Assembly (NCBI GenBank): GCA_003024985.2
Contig: PXIH01S0050800.1
Source: Euperipatoides rowelli
Lineage: Eukaryota; Onychophora; Udeonychophora; Euonychophora; Peripatopsidae
DNA length: 11,789 nt
Direction: 5' to 3' (one strand)
A program made the translations under genes and the position numbers. Positions 1-8,100 of this stretch are shown here, one piece after another; positions within the stretch are counted from its first letter, which is position 1, and each line of letters starts with the position of its first letter. The notes under the pieces are model-generated. The model was given only the letters and a program-made list of their open reading frames with translations. It made no database searches and was not told the DNA's origin.

Positions 1-343
1 ATAAGGCGAAAATCATGACTTTTAAAATTTTTGAGTTATCGATTTGCAATAGTTGTCAAAACTTGCTTTTTAATATTCTAAGAAAAAAGTCTAATTGCAG
101 TTTTGCGATAGAGAGGCATCTTCTGCCCTTTATCACCCTCAAAAAGAGGTAAATTTGAAATTTAAAGCATACGGTATAATGAAAAATGATGCAAATTTAA
201 ACAAAAAATTAGTTTAATTCTCTTTTTATTTTTGTATACTGTAACAATAATTGGCTCAATTTACATTTCAAGATTACCAAGATGTTATGCATGCAAACAC
301 AAATTATAAATTTTTACAAAATTTCTTAACTTTGTAATTTAAA
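1..343. other. AT-rich stretch, no gene seen
   Basis: No reading frame, tandem repeat or inverted repeat is convincing here. The middle part (about 90-150) is a little richer in G+C than its surroundings and could be the remnant of a dispersed repeat, but I find no second copy within the window. Confidence 0.5.
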
Positions 344-357
344 ATGAAAAAAGTGTT

Positions 358-1006
358 CAGTTTCATCCAACACGCCCTCATCAATGGTCAAATTCATCCC
401 CCACTCCCTAATATATGGCCAGTTTCATTCCACAATCCCTCAGCCATGGCCAGTTTCATCCCACAATCCCTCATCCATGGCCAGTTTCATCCAAAACTAC
501 CTCATCCATGTCCAGTTTCATCCCACTCTTCCTCATTCATGGCCAGTTTCATCCCACACACCCTCATCTATGGCCAGTTTTATCCCACACTCCCTCATCC
601 ATGTCCAGTTTCATCCACACTGCCTCATCCATGGCCAGTTTCATCCCAAAATCCCTCATCCATGGCCAGTTTCATCCCACAATCCCTCATCCATGGCCAG
701 TTTCATCCCACAGTCCCTCATCCATGGCAGTTTCATCCCACAACTCCTCATACATGGATAGTTTCATCCCCTACTCCCTCATCCATGGCCAGTTTCATCC
801 CAAAATCCCTCTTCCATGACCAGTTTCATCCCACAATCCCTCATCCATGGCCAGTTTCATCCCACAACTCCTCATACATGGCTAGTTTCATCCCATACTC
901 CCTCATCCATAGTCAGTTTCATCCCACACTCCCTCATCGATGGCGAGTTTCATCTCACACTCCCTCATCCATGGCCAGTTTCATCCCACATTCCCTCATC
1001 CATGGC
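358..1006 (+). repeat. 31-bp minisatellite, 21 units
   Basis: The unit begins CAGTTTCATCCCACAATCCC and ends TCATCCATGGC. I count 21 consecutive units: 19 of 31 bp and two of 30 bp (606-635 and 698-727), which sum exactly to the 649-bp span. The first two units (358-419) are the most diverged; the interior units are close to consensus. The consensus contains no TAA, TAG or TGA on the plus strand, and 31 is not a multiple of 3. Every frame is therefore open over long stretches and reads the same 31-residue cycle. The longest frame runs from an ATG at 344 to a stop at 1045 (233 codons), with motifs such as MASFIPQSLIHGQFHP repeating. I read this as a by-product of the repeat, not as evidence of a protein: there is no signal peptide, flanking domain or clear splice context. 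Units 10-14 and 15-18 share the same order of variants, showing multi-unit duplication. Confidence 0.95.
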
Positions 1007-1045
1007 ATAAAATTTTATTGCTATCAATGCTATCAACTCATGTGA

Positions 1046-1680
1046 CTAGTTTGCGAGATTGAATTTTTACGTTAAGGAAGCCATCTCACCTATCAGGACC
1101 AATAACTGACAAGGAGGTCAGCTATTTTCTACACCTTTCTATGGCTTAGGTATAACAAGAAAATGATTTTATCTCTATCAATTTTTTTTTAATTGTAATA
1201 TTAATTATGCACCTTATGCCACATAATATCACTAAAATGAAATTATAAATGAAAATATTAAATCAAATTAAAATATTAAAACAAATTAAAAAAAGAAAAT
1301 ACTGAATTACATAACTAAGTAGTTTGCTATAAAAAAAAGTGCACCCCTTCTCCTTTTTCCCCATTTCTCAGATAGCTTATTGGAAGATTTGTTTTCCTTA
1401 CTATAAAGGCTCATTTCTTTTTCTATGTATCAGATCTGTGATTCATTTTGAACCGTCTTGTAAACGTTATAAAAGGTAAAATTTGGATAGGCAGCATTAC
1501 TATTATACATTTATTATTTATGACACCAAATCTCCGTATACAAAGCCAGTTCCGAGTAATTGCCGATACTGAAAATATAACTGTGCAATTGCCTATACCC
1601 AGTGCATCACTAATGTGAATCTGTGTACAAACTTTTAAACTTTCCAAAATTAAGAAAGACTTTTTTATTTTCTTTCACAG
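1046..1680. other. AT-rich stretch, no gene seen
   Basis: This is mostly A/T-rich with a short pyrimidine-rich patch near 1343-1372. A minus-strand frame of 74 codons at 1423-1647 has no recognisable motif and is not annotated. The last 25 bases form a pyrimidine tract ending in CAG, described with the next feature. Confidence 0.5.
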
Positions 1681-1707
1681 GTATATTGTAAAAAAAATTT
1701 ACCGCAG
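1681..1707 (+). other. candidate 27-nt microexon
   Basis: A pyrimidine tract (TTTTTTATTTTCTTTCACAG, ending at 1680) is a near-ideal splice acceptor. Exactly 27 bases later CAG|GTAAAT (boundary 1707/1708) is a near-ideal donor. The enclosed 27 bases are a multiple of three and open in the first frame, reading VYCKKNLPQ. Nothing else supports it: the peptide is too short to compare, and such site pairs also arise by chance in AT-rich DNA. If real it belongs to a plus-strand gene, the same strand as the candidate exon at 3532. Splice-site quality is what I see; exon status is inference. Confidence 0.25.
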
Positions 1708-2293
1708 GTAAATAAATATAAGGCTTAAACTTGATTACAAATAATTTTATAACTTCTTTATTCATGATCCATTTTACATAAAATTTAATATGCAGAATTG
1801 TATTTATCTAATAAACTCTTTTATAACCTTAAATTAACTCTAGCTCAAACCAGAAAATCGTTGTAGAATATTTTGATTTGTACGCTCTATGGTTATTTGT
1901 ATGTTTTGTATGATAAAGAGAGAGGAGTTGTAATTACGATCGCACCTAAATAAGGCATAATGTGTCTTGTGAATCAACAAAAATGGTTTACGTTGGTACG
2001 ACTCTCAAAGTTTGACCTCTGTATATAATGCACTTTTTAATGGTCTAAAAATGCACCAATCCCCCCNAACTAAGTTACGACAATGAAAATTTCATCTTGA
2101 ATTATTATATTGACTAAAAGCTTATAGAAAAAAATAAAAAAGATAATTGTATTCTAAAACAATTCCAAGTCCGTATTATAATGTAAATAATATAAATTTA
2201 ATCTGTCGGTAAAAAAACAAAAAACATAAGCTAGGCTAGTTAGCTATACATTAAAAAAAACTATTGTCAGTTTTTATATTTCTTAAGTCAAAT
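1708..2293. other. AT-rich stretch, no gene seen
   Basis: No coding signal or repeat was found. An N at 2067 follows a run of six C. The stretch ends in an A-rich run next to the 3' side of the minus-strand BED fragment. Confidence 0.5.
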
Positions 2294-2596
2294 TCATATA
2301 ACATTTGTTGCGAATGACAAACAAGAGTGACCAAGAGATTTCCGGCCACTAGGGTAAAAGATCTTCGTTCTCTTTCCACCATAGTAATGGGCAATCTTTG
2401 TTGAACCAAAGAATGCAGATTCCTCGTCTTCACTTTTAGAGTCATCCTTTCTAGTGTAAGTAGAAGATCCATTGTATTTTAATTTTACTTGACAAAATTT
2501 GCACTCTACTTCATTTTCTGATAATTCGTTAAAATATTTCCATACTCGGGATGTATTTTCACAAGGCGTTACAAATTGAAAAGTAAAGTCAGCTTT
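2294..2596 (-). pseudogene. truncated BED-type zinc finger fragment (hAT/ZBED-like)
   Basis: The minus strand carries a 100-codon frame bounded by stops. Residues 17-35 read RVWKYFNELSENEVECKFC, followed by a KLKYNGSSTY stretch at about 38-47. This is the first half of a BED zinc finger: the aromatic V-W-K-Y-F start, the C-x2-C pair (residues 32 and 35), then the hydrophobic-G-S-S-T turn. In intact BED fingers an H-L-x3-H element follows at once. Here it is missing and is replaced by an acidic, low-complexity run (about residues 49-60: KDDSKSEDEESA) and an unrecognised tail ending at 100. BED fingers are DNA-binding domains of hAT transposases and of host ZBED proteins derived from them. There is no in-frame ATG, no transposase catalytic domain and no dimerisation domain within reach. 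It is probably a decayed transposon piece, though the N-terminal exon of a ZBED gene is possible. Repeat DNA at 2605-2745 abuts its upstream side. Confidence 0.55.
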
Positions 2597-2604
2597 TCAT
2601 GTCT

Positions 2605-2745
2605 GCGCATGTTTTGTCAAGATGGATAGCAGCCTTTTTTTTTTGTTTACAGTCCTAACCTTACCACAACCCTGAACACTAACTCCAACTACGTATTAAA
2701 CCCACTTTTCCCTAGCCCTACGTTGATGAAGGGGTGAAATAATCC
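2605..2745 (+). repeat. dispersed repeat E, copy 1
   Basis: This segment aligns with the reverse complement of 7154-7280. Shared blocks in the same order include ATGGATAGCA, AGTCCTAACCTTACC, a CTGAA/CTAACTCC block and GGTGAAATAATC, with a T-rich spacer between the first two. Similarity between blocks is patchy, so both copies are old. Copy 1 sits directly upstream (in minus-strand sense) of the BED fragment; copy 2 has no BED sequence beyond about 20 matching bases. It may be transposon terminal or untranslated sequence. Confidence 0.7.
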
Positions 2746-3531
2746 TTTTTTTGATCGATTTTGATAAATTTGATCTAATTTTCGGTAAACCTACTGTAAT
2801 GACAAAAATATGTTAAAAACGCGGTAAAATTGGACTTATATTTTTCAATCGTTAACAGCTTCTGTATTTTCATGCTGCATTTTATTAAATGAAACAAAAG
2901 ATTGTTTAAATTCAAGGCAACGAGAGAGAAAGAGAGAGAGCATGCTGGTCACAAAGGCTAAAGTTCAAATTAGTATCATTTTTAAAAACAGATTTTATTC
3001 AAAATACGTACGGCCGCATTTCATTATATTTTTTACAGTAGTAAAAAAAAAACCTGCTTGGAAATTTAGATAATTTTTAACTGGTGATCAAATAATCTAT
3101 ATATTAATTCTAAAAGGATTTTTACTGTCCAAGTCCGTGTGAGAGAATGGCTGAACGTAAAAATATGGCTGAAGTATCAAAAGAAAGCTCTTAGTGTCTA
3201 TATGTGTCCTATCAAGCCAGAAATGGCATTTTGGACATGGTATGTGAGTGGTGGGGCCACAAAGTTCCCGATGGGTTTGCNATACCACTTGAGCATAGAA
3301 TAGACGAAAGAAAGCAATCTTAAATAAAAAAAAATAAAGAGAAAAAAAAAAAACATTCAGATAGCTAGAAGTACTTTGATAGAATTTAAAAATCCCAAAC
3401 TGAATTCTAAAATTTTTCCAGAAACCCATAAAGTTTTGCACACATTTATAAGACTATGTTTATCCGGTCACATGGTCTGTTAATGCTGCTTTTATTGGAT
3501 AAATTAACTTCTTCTTCCTGCTTGTCTATAG
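2746..3531. other. AT-rich stretch, GA tract, no gene supported
   Basis: There is a short GA-rich tract at about 2922-2940. 3110-3300 is richer in G+C and is open in two overlapping ways: plus strand (about 55 codons up to the N at 3281) and minus strand (3097-3441, also crossing the N). Neither frame shows a domain I recognise. 3500-3531 holds a likely branch-point-like TTAAC and the pyrimidine tract that precedes the candidate exon. Confidence 0.45.
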
Positions 3532-3793
3532 GCTTGAGAATCTTTTGTATTACATCGGTGCTCCAACAATGGGAAACGGCTATCTTCACAGCTCAAAAGC
3601 TTCAATAGAATCATTATTGAATATAGTAGTGGCAGATGAGACTGGACTGGAAATGAAATTACTGAACTTTCATTTTGAAGTTGGTCTGTTTGAAAGATGT
3701 AAACATAAAGCTTCTAACATAAAGCTACATATGGCAGAAAAGAAGACCGTGGCAAAGAGAAAATGTTTAAAAAAAAAAAAAAAGACATCATAA
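3532..3793 (+). CDS. candidate 3' coding exon of an unrecognised protein
   Basis: The segment follows a strong splice acceptor: TTAAC, then CTTCTTCTTCCTGCTTGTCTATAG ending at 3531 in a pyrimidine tract. The frame is entered one base into a codon (base 3532 completes a split codon) and then runs 86 codons from 3533 to a TAA at 3791-3793. It begins LENLLYYIGAPTMGNGYL, continues with an amphipathic-looking SIESLLNIVVADETGLEMKL, and ends lysine-rich across a run of 15 A (3769-3783). Amino-acid use is ordinary for a soluble protein, unlike the Phe/Ile/Lys noise of other frames here. I do not recognise the family. The upstream frame is closed by a stop at 3500-3502, so it needs splicing or a non-ATG start. 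The lysine tail may be an artefact of the A run, and an earlier donor such as GATGTAAAC near 3700 could end the exon. AATAAA occurs at about 4052 and 4082. It could instead be a retrocopy or chance. Confidence 0.35.
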
Positions 3794-4351
3794 AGTCCAA
3801 TTTGATTATCAATAATTTCCCAAGATTGATGAACTGATAGAGATTCGGCACAGCTGGGACCCTTGAATGTGTAAAGCATGAGCAAATTATATTTTATAAT
3901 ACAATATTACTTTGGTTAACAAACATCTCTAAATTATACCTAGAGTGAACAAAGACATTTTTTTATTTGATTTATAATTTTTTAAGAAAAAAATTACATT
4001 AAAAAGATTTAGAAGAGTTGAAGTAAAATACTTTCAATTGTAATCTTTTAGAATAAATTGCACACTTAAAATTGAGTTTAAATAAAGAGGGAACGCGACC
4101 AATTTGAAATCTAAATTAACCCTTTTAATCCCAATGTTAATGTATTGTATATTAAAAAGTGACAACATTTTTTTATATATAATGAACAGGAATTCATTGC
4201 TGCCAATGTCTCCAATGTCCTCAACCACATAGCATTTTATGACACTAAACTTGTTTCCATTGCTTAGATGCACCGTGTTGCGAATAGTATATACTCAGTA
4301 AGACTAAGCTAAACTATTTGAACACTTATAGAATAGTTATATATTGATAAA
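3794..4351. other. AT-rich stretch, possible 3' UTR
   Basis: If the preceding frame is a terminal exon, this would be its 3' untranslated region. AATAAA hexamers lie near 4052 (GAATAAATT) and 4082 (AAATAAAGA), each a possible polyadenylation signal, but such hexamers are common in DNA this AT-rich. No gene or repeat was recognised. Confidence 0.4.
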
Positions 4352-4575
4352 TTATAATATACTAGTTTAAAAGCCCATTAAAAATGACAGATTTCTTCCT
4401 TCTTAGCTTGCTATAACAGTGACTTAAAAGTATGTCAAAGATGACGGATACAGCGACATCTATGGACAGAAAATAGAGCGAAAATATTTCTGTCCATAGA
4501 TGCCGCTGTAAGCAACTTGACCAACATGATCAAACTGGCCTTTTATTATATTAGACTAGCCAAAAAGCCCATTGT
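4352..4575 (-). repeat. dispersed repeat C, copy 1
   Basis: The left part (about 4366-4486) aligns with the reverse complement of 10556-10700. Shared blocks are AAAAGCCCATTAAAAATGAC, a TTCTTCC..TTGCTATA block, a TTAAAA..GTCAAA block and CAGCGACATCTATGGAC with AAAATAGAGCGAAAAT. Both ends of the span carry AAAAGCCCATT beside an ACTAG/AGACTAG core next to a TATTATA-type flank (4352-4380 and 4541-4573), so the unit looks bounded by similar sequences. It has no coding capacity. It may be a non-autonomous mobile element; the class is not clear. Strand is set so that the partner at 10556 reads plus. Confidence 0.75.
4449..4510. repeat. 22-bp inverted repeat hairpin within repeat C
   Basis: TACAGCGACATCTATGGACA begins the left arm (4449-4470), and its reverse complement is at 4489-4510 with one mismatch (GTC versus GCC context). 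The loop is 18 bases. The partner copy at 10556-10700 contains only one arm, so the second arm here was added by local inversion or duplication, or lost from the partner. Confidence 0.9.
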
Positions 4576-4579
4576 AACT

Positions 4580-4996
4580 TGGAATACAAAGGGGCCTAGT
4601 TATCTCCCCCCATCTTTTGACTCTTATCTCATAACCCCCTGCTCCTAATTGACCCTCTCCTAACCCCTTTTCCACCCCTACCTCCTCTGCCCATTCATTT
4701 ATTGTTTTAAAACGAAGAAACTGCTATTTGCCAAAATGATTTAAAATATAAATCTCTAAATACTTCAAAATATTAAAAAGAATACAATATTCAGAAAAAC
4801 TGCTATTTCTCCAACAATTTTAAATATAAACGTCTTAATGTTTAAAAAAATATTCAAATGAAAAAAATATTCAGGTTTTCTTTGAATTATACAGTAGCAT
4901 ATTATCTTATTGTTTAATAAGAAAAAAATTCTAATAATAATGTGACATTTCACATGCATCATCATCATCACATGTTTAGCTGAAAATTTAATTATT
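4580..4996. other. C-rich patch then AT-rich, no gene seen
   Basis: 4596-4692 is pyrimidine-rich with repeated CTCCTAACCCC-like words and very few G. It is followed by AT-rich DNA and a short ATC run at about 4956-4970. No reading frame is convincing. Confidence 0.5.
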
Positions 4997-5089
4997 GATT
5001 TCTAATAATAAACTGACGCATGCTCATAACTATAAAAGTGAGTGTTACACTGCTGAATTATATAATAGGATTACTAATAATAAACTGAC
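4997..5089 (+). repeat. 72-bp tandem repeat, left block (about 1.3 units)
   Basis: It contains ATTTCTAATAATAAACTGAC, then GCATGCTCATAACTATAAAA and GTTACACTGCTGAATTATAT, in the same order as the array at 5990-6320. The match stops abruptly at N5090, in the middle of a unit. Confidence 0.9.
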
Positions 5090-5090
5090 N

Positions 5091-5988
5091 TGAAGATTAA
5101 TTCATGTTGACTGATTTTTTATGATACAATATGCCAATTTTAATGATAAATTTAGGGTTAAAAAAGGAAAGAAATTGTCATCGTTCATGGTATGGAAATA
5201 ATCTTTTATAATAGTAAAGTTTCAATTTTTACGCATTTGTGATATCTTTATATAAAATTAACCATTAAATATCTGGAAGTGATAGGGTTAAGTGTTTATT
5301 ACGATTGGTTGCATTATTTATTATTCCAATACATCAGCATATTAAGATGGAAACTAAACAAATGATTTTATAAAAGAAACCATTAGGGCCAAAATAAAAT
5401 ATATGAAAGAAAATAAAACGAGAGGTATTTAAGCACAGCGGTATTTGTGTTGTAATAATTAAAGTGAATAAACAGATCGAAATAAATGCAATGCTTTTGT
5501 TTATGATAAACATTAATTTGTTTCTTTGTGAAGAAATAATAAATCTTACATTTAAGATTTAAGTTGTTTTAATAAACTGCGTGATAAATCATTTTTAATT
5601 TAACAATGAACCTTATAAAAATATAAGAAATATTACAAACCATTAGTGTTTTTGAATAGATATATGTCTAGTCTCTGAACACCTGGTCTAAATTAATTGC
5701 AGGAACAAACTCTCAAAAGGAAAGGGAGGCGAGGAGGGGGGGGGAAGAATTTCTTTATATGTGAAGTTTCAAGCCGTTTTTAATTTTTTAAGATTATATC
5801 CTAGCAACAATAATTTGAAAAATGAATTTGGATTACAAAATTCTAAATGTTTATAATGAAAGAAATAAAAATATGTATTAGACTAGTAATTAAATTCTAA
5901 AGTAATTTGGAATGGATTAATTTCAATGAGGAAATTAGGAAAAAATATGCCAACTGAGTTCAGGATAGAAAACTGAAGTATTATTAAA
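5091..5988. other. unrelated AT-rich segment between two N characters
   Basis: This 898-bp segment interrupts the 72-bp repeat family and shows no similarity to it. A purine and G-rich tract lies at about 5718-5750 (runs of G up to 9). No gene was recognised. Confidence 0.55.
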
Positions 5989-5989
5989 N

Positions 5990-6320
5990 TGTTACACTGC
6001 TGAATTATATAATAGGATTTCTAATAATAAACTGATGCATGCTCATAACTATAAAAGTGAGCGTTACATGGCTGAATTATATAATAGGATTTCTAATAAT
6101 AAACTGATGCATGCTCATAACTATAAAAGTGAGCGTTACACTGCTGAATTATATAATAGGATTTTTAATAAAAAACTGATGCATGCGCATAACTCATAAC
6201 TATAAAAGTGAGCTTTACACTGTGAATTATAATAGGATTGATTTCTAATAATAAATGGACACATGCTCATAACTATAAAAGTGAGCATTACACCACTAAA
6301 TTATATAATAGGATTACTTA
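5990..6320 (+). repeat. 72-bp tandem repeat array, right block (about 4.5 units)
   Basis: Units start with GTTACACTGCTGAATTATAT: 5991-6062 (72), 6063-6134 (72), 6135-6213 (79, with a 7-bp duplication in CATAACTCATAACT), 6214-6286 (73, more diverged) and a partial unit 6287-6320. The first two units are nearly identical, so part of the array is recent. Each unit holds GCATGC and TATAAAAGTGAG. No coding capacity. Confidence 0.95.
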
Positions 6321-6359
6321 ATGGTTAAATTTACATCAAAATTTTATTTTATGCATATT

Positions 6360-6890
6360 AATTGTTAAAAAACAAATTTTCTCTGTGTCCATCATTCCAA
6401 ACTCTTTAAATTGCATTTTCTCCCCAATGGTTTGTAAAATTAAGTTGAAATTTGAAATTGCTGTTCCCATAGAGGTCTAGAACATGTATATAAAGGGTCA
6501 AGGTCCTAGGTGGTCACATGGGGGTATTAGGGGCCCTAAAAATCTAAACTTTTTAAAATGCTCAGATTAAGTTGAAATTTGAAATTGGTGTTACACTAGA
6601 TGCCTAGAATATGTATATAAAAAATCAAGTTCCTAGGTGGGCACATGGAGGTGCTAGGGGGGGGGGGTCCCAAAATCTAATTTTTTTAAAATGCTTCAAT
6701 TAAATTCAAATTTGAATTTTGTTCTACAAGCACATGGGCGTCCTATAGGGGCCCAATTGAATTCCGTCATTTTAGACAATGAAAATAGACTTTCCCATTT
6801 TTGGGGGGATGGNGNGGGGGGGGGGACAAAATAACATGGCAGTGTTTAGCGTTGATTTCGACAGGTTTCGACTAGTATTATATTAAAAGA
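6360..6890 (+). repeat. dispersed repeat B, copy 1
   Basis: The head CAAATTTTCTCTGTGT and ATTCCAAACTC..TTGCATTTTCTCCCCAATGG is followed by internal tandem units beginning ATTAAGTTGAAATTTGAAAT at 6439 (127 bp), 6566 (133 bp) and a degraded third from 6699. Each unit carries TATATAAA, TCAAGGTCCTAGG, CACATGGGGGT and a G homopolymer. The tail at about 6838-6886 reads TTTCGACAGGTTTCGACTAG and then TATTATATTA. A second direct copy starts at 11466. There is no coding frame, so it is a non-autonomous element or satellite-like interspersed repeat. N characters at 6813 and 6815 fall in a G run and are probably unresolved homopolymer calls. Confidence 0.9.
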
Positions 6891-7153
6891 CTAAAAGAAG
6901 AAATATATATTACAGCATATTTTTTTATCAGATTATAGGAATATTTTCGATGAATGTCTCATGTTCAAATTACAGAGTTCTTTTTAAATGAAAACAATAA
7001 TAAGAGATTATAAGTTTAAAAGATTAAGAAATTGATACATTATTTATAAATTAGCTGCCGCACATGCACTCTTAATTATTTATTAATCACTGGATATTGA
7101 GTCGATATCTGGTTCTATGAAATCTTCAGCCCTTTCTAATCTCCCTCCCCACC
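6891..7153. other. AT-rich stretch, no gene seen
   Basis: No repeat partner or coding frame was found in this interval. Confidence 0.5.
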
Positions 7154-7280
7154 TGATTATTTCACCTTGTGATTATCAGAAGATTGGAGCATATTAGGAG
7201 TTAGGATTCAGGTAATTGGTAAGGTTAGGACTATAGAAATAAAAAAGGTTGCTATCCATGTCAATCATGAGAAGTTAATC
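7154..7280 (-). repeat. dispersed repeat E, copy 2
   Basis: This is the inverted partner of 2605-2745. Plus-strand blocks GATTATTTCACC, GGAGTTAGGATTCAGG, GGTAAGGTTAGGACT and TGCTATCCATG are the reverse complements of the blocks in copy 1, in mirrored order. It has a longer spacer in the middle and no BED-like frame next to it. Confidence 0.7.
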
Positions 7281-7632
7281 TTTGCTGAGGATTATCTTTA
7301 TTAACTTCGTTCATTGACGACAGCAATATTTAAAAATGTAAATAAGAGTGTAAATTTTAATTAGTGATTTTTTTTAAAATTAAAAATATATACATAAAAC
7401 TTAATTTTAGATAATAATTCATCAAATTATGTAAGTTTTGGGCGTAAGAATTAAAAATTTGATTATTTAAAATCAGGGGAAAACTTAAAAAGATCCAAAT
7501 CTTCTATTAAACATATTTTGTATTGCAGTCGACCGTAATAAACCGATCAAAATGACACTTTTTAATCTACATTTGCTTTTAATTTAAGCATTTCTAATAT
7601 TCCTTGTTTTTGCAACAATAATCTCTTTATTC
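7281..7632. other. AT-rich stretch, no gene seen
   Basis: No gene or repeat was recognised. The last 20 bases (ATCTCTTTATTCAG, ending about 7632) resemble a splice acceptor ahead of the GC-richer patch. Confidence 0.45.
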
Positions 7633-7700
7633 AGTCCAAGGGTCTGCAATGGGGTCACCCCTGGCTGGACTATTATCAGACATTGAGGTTTCTTGAATAG
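7633..7700 (+). other. GC-richer island with partial dyad, possible exon
   Basis: Within very AT-rich DNA, 7633-7675 is about half G+C. After an acceptor-like CTCTTTATTCAG the frame reads SKGLQWGHPWLDYYQTLRFL and stops at TAG about 66 bases on. GTCCA (7634) and TGGAC (ending 7670) plus GGGT/ACCC form an imperfect dyad, so the patch may equally be a structured repeat remnant. No family was recognised. Confidence 0.2.
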
Positions 7701-8100
7701 AAAATCAAATTATGAATAAACATGATAAGGGCTCAGGCCTCAATAAATCATTTGTTTTGATGCAACACTATGTTGTTATTGTATCATCAGCAAATGTCAT
7801 CCCATCTATTCGTGATGCTTATAACGCTCAACAAATCTCAAATTTACTTTGGAAATTGAAATCAACAATAACCTTAAATATCATGACATTTCTATTTTTA
7901 GGTAGCATTATTGACTTCACTTTTCTGCTTACCGTAAGCCCAACCAAAACACTATCAAATTATCATTTAATTCACTTTTTCCATATTTAAAAATAAACAT
8001 ATTTCAGCAAGAAATAAAATGGACCTTTGAAATTTGCAACACAGAAGAAAGACTACAGTGAGAACTAAATAATATAATAAAAATATTTAGTCATAATGAC
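7701..8100. other. AT-rich stretch with an unrecognised 92-codon frame
   Basis: A plus-strand ATG frame at 7712-7990 (92 codons) has a hydrophobic middle around residues 55-77 but no family resemblance, and its composition matches AT-rich noise. I do not call it a gene. Confidence 0.35.

Noticed and set aside
358-1006. CRISPR array
   Set aside because: Units are contiguous variants of one sequence with no unique spacers, and the DNA is eukaryotic.
344-1045. 233-codon plus-strand frame and its two sister frames as proteins
   Set aside because: All three frames are forced open by a 31-bp tandem unit lacking stop trinucleotides. No domain, signal peptide or splice context supports a protein. 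Kept only as a finding.
1423-1647. 74-codon minus-strand frame
   Set aside because: No recognisable motif, AT-rich composition, and no splice or promoter context.
2251-2472. 73-codon minus-strand frame with an ATG
   Set aside because: It is a different frame across the BED fragment; the BED motif reads in the other frame at 2294-2596.
2640-2700. Telomere-like CCTAAC words
   Set aside because: Only isolated words inside repeat E; no tandem hexamer array.
3097-3441. 114-codon minus-strand frame with a C-P-x-C-H-like patch
   Set aside because: It crosses an N, the first half is Phe/Leu noise from A-rich DNA, and the cysteine spacing matches no zinc-binding family I know. The opposing plus frame is equally plausible, so neither is called.
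3670-3885. 71-codon minus-strand frame opposite the candidate exon
   Set aside because: Poly-Phe from the A run, and an overlap with the better-supported plus-strand frame.
4034-4273. 79-codon minus-strand frame
   Set aside because: No motif; composition typical of translated AT-rich DNA.
4765-4971. 68-codon minus-strand frame starting MMMMM
   Set aside because: Starts inside an ATC microsatellite and continues as Ile/Phe/Asn noise.
7712-7990. 92-codon plus-strand frame as a small membrane protein
   Set aside because: A hydrophobic segment alone is expected in T-rich DNA; no family similarity and no start context.
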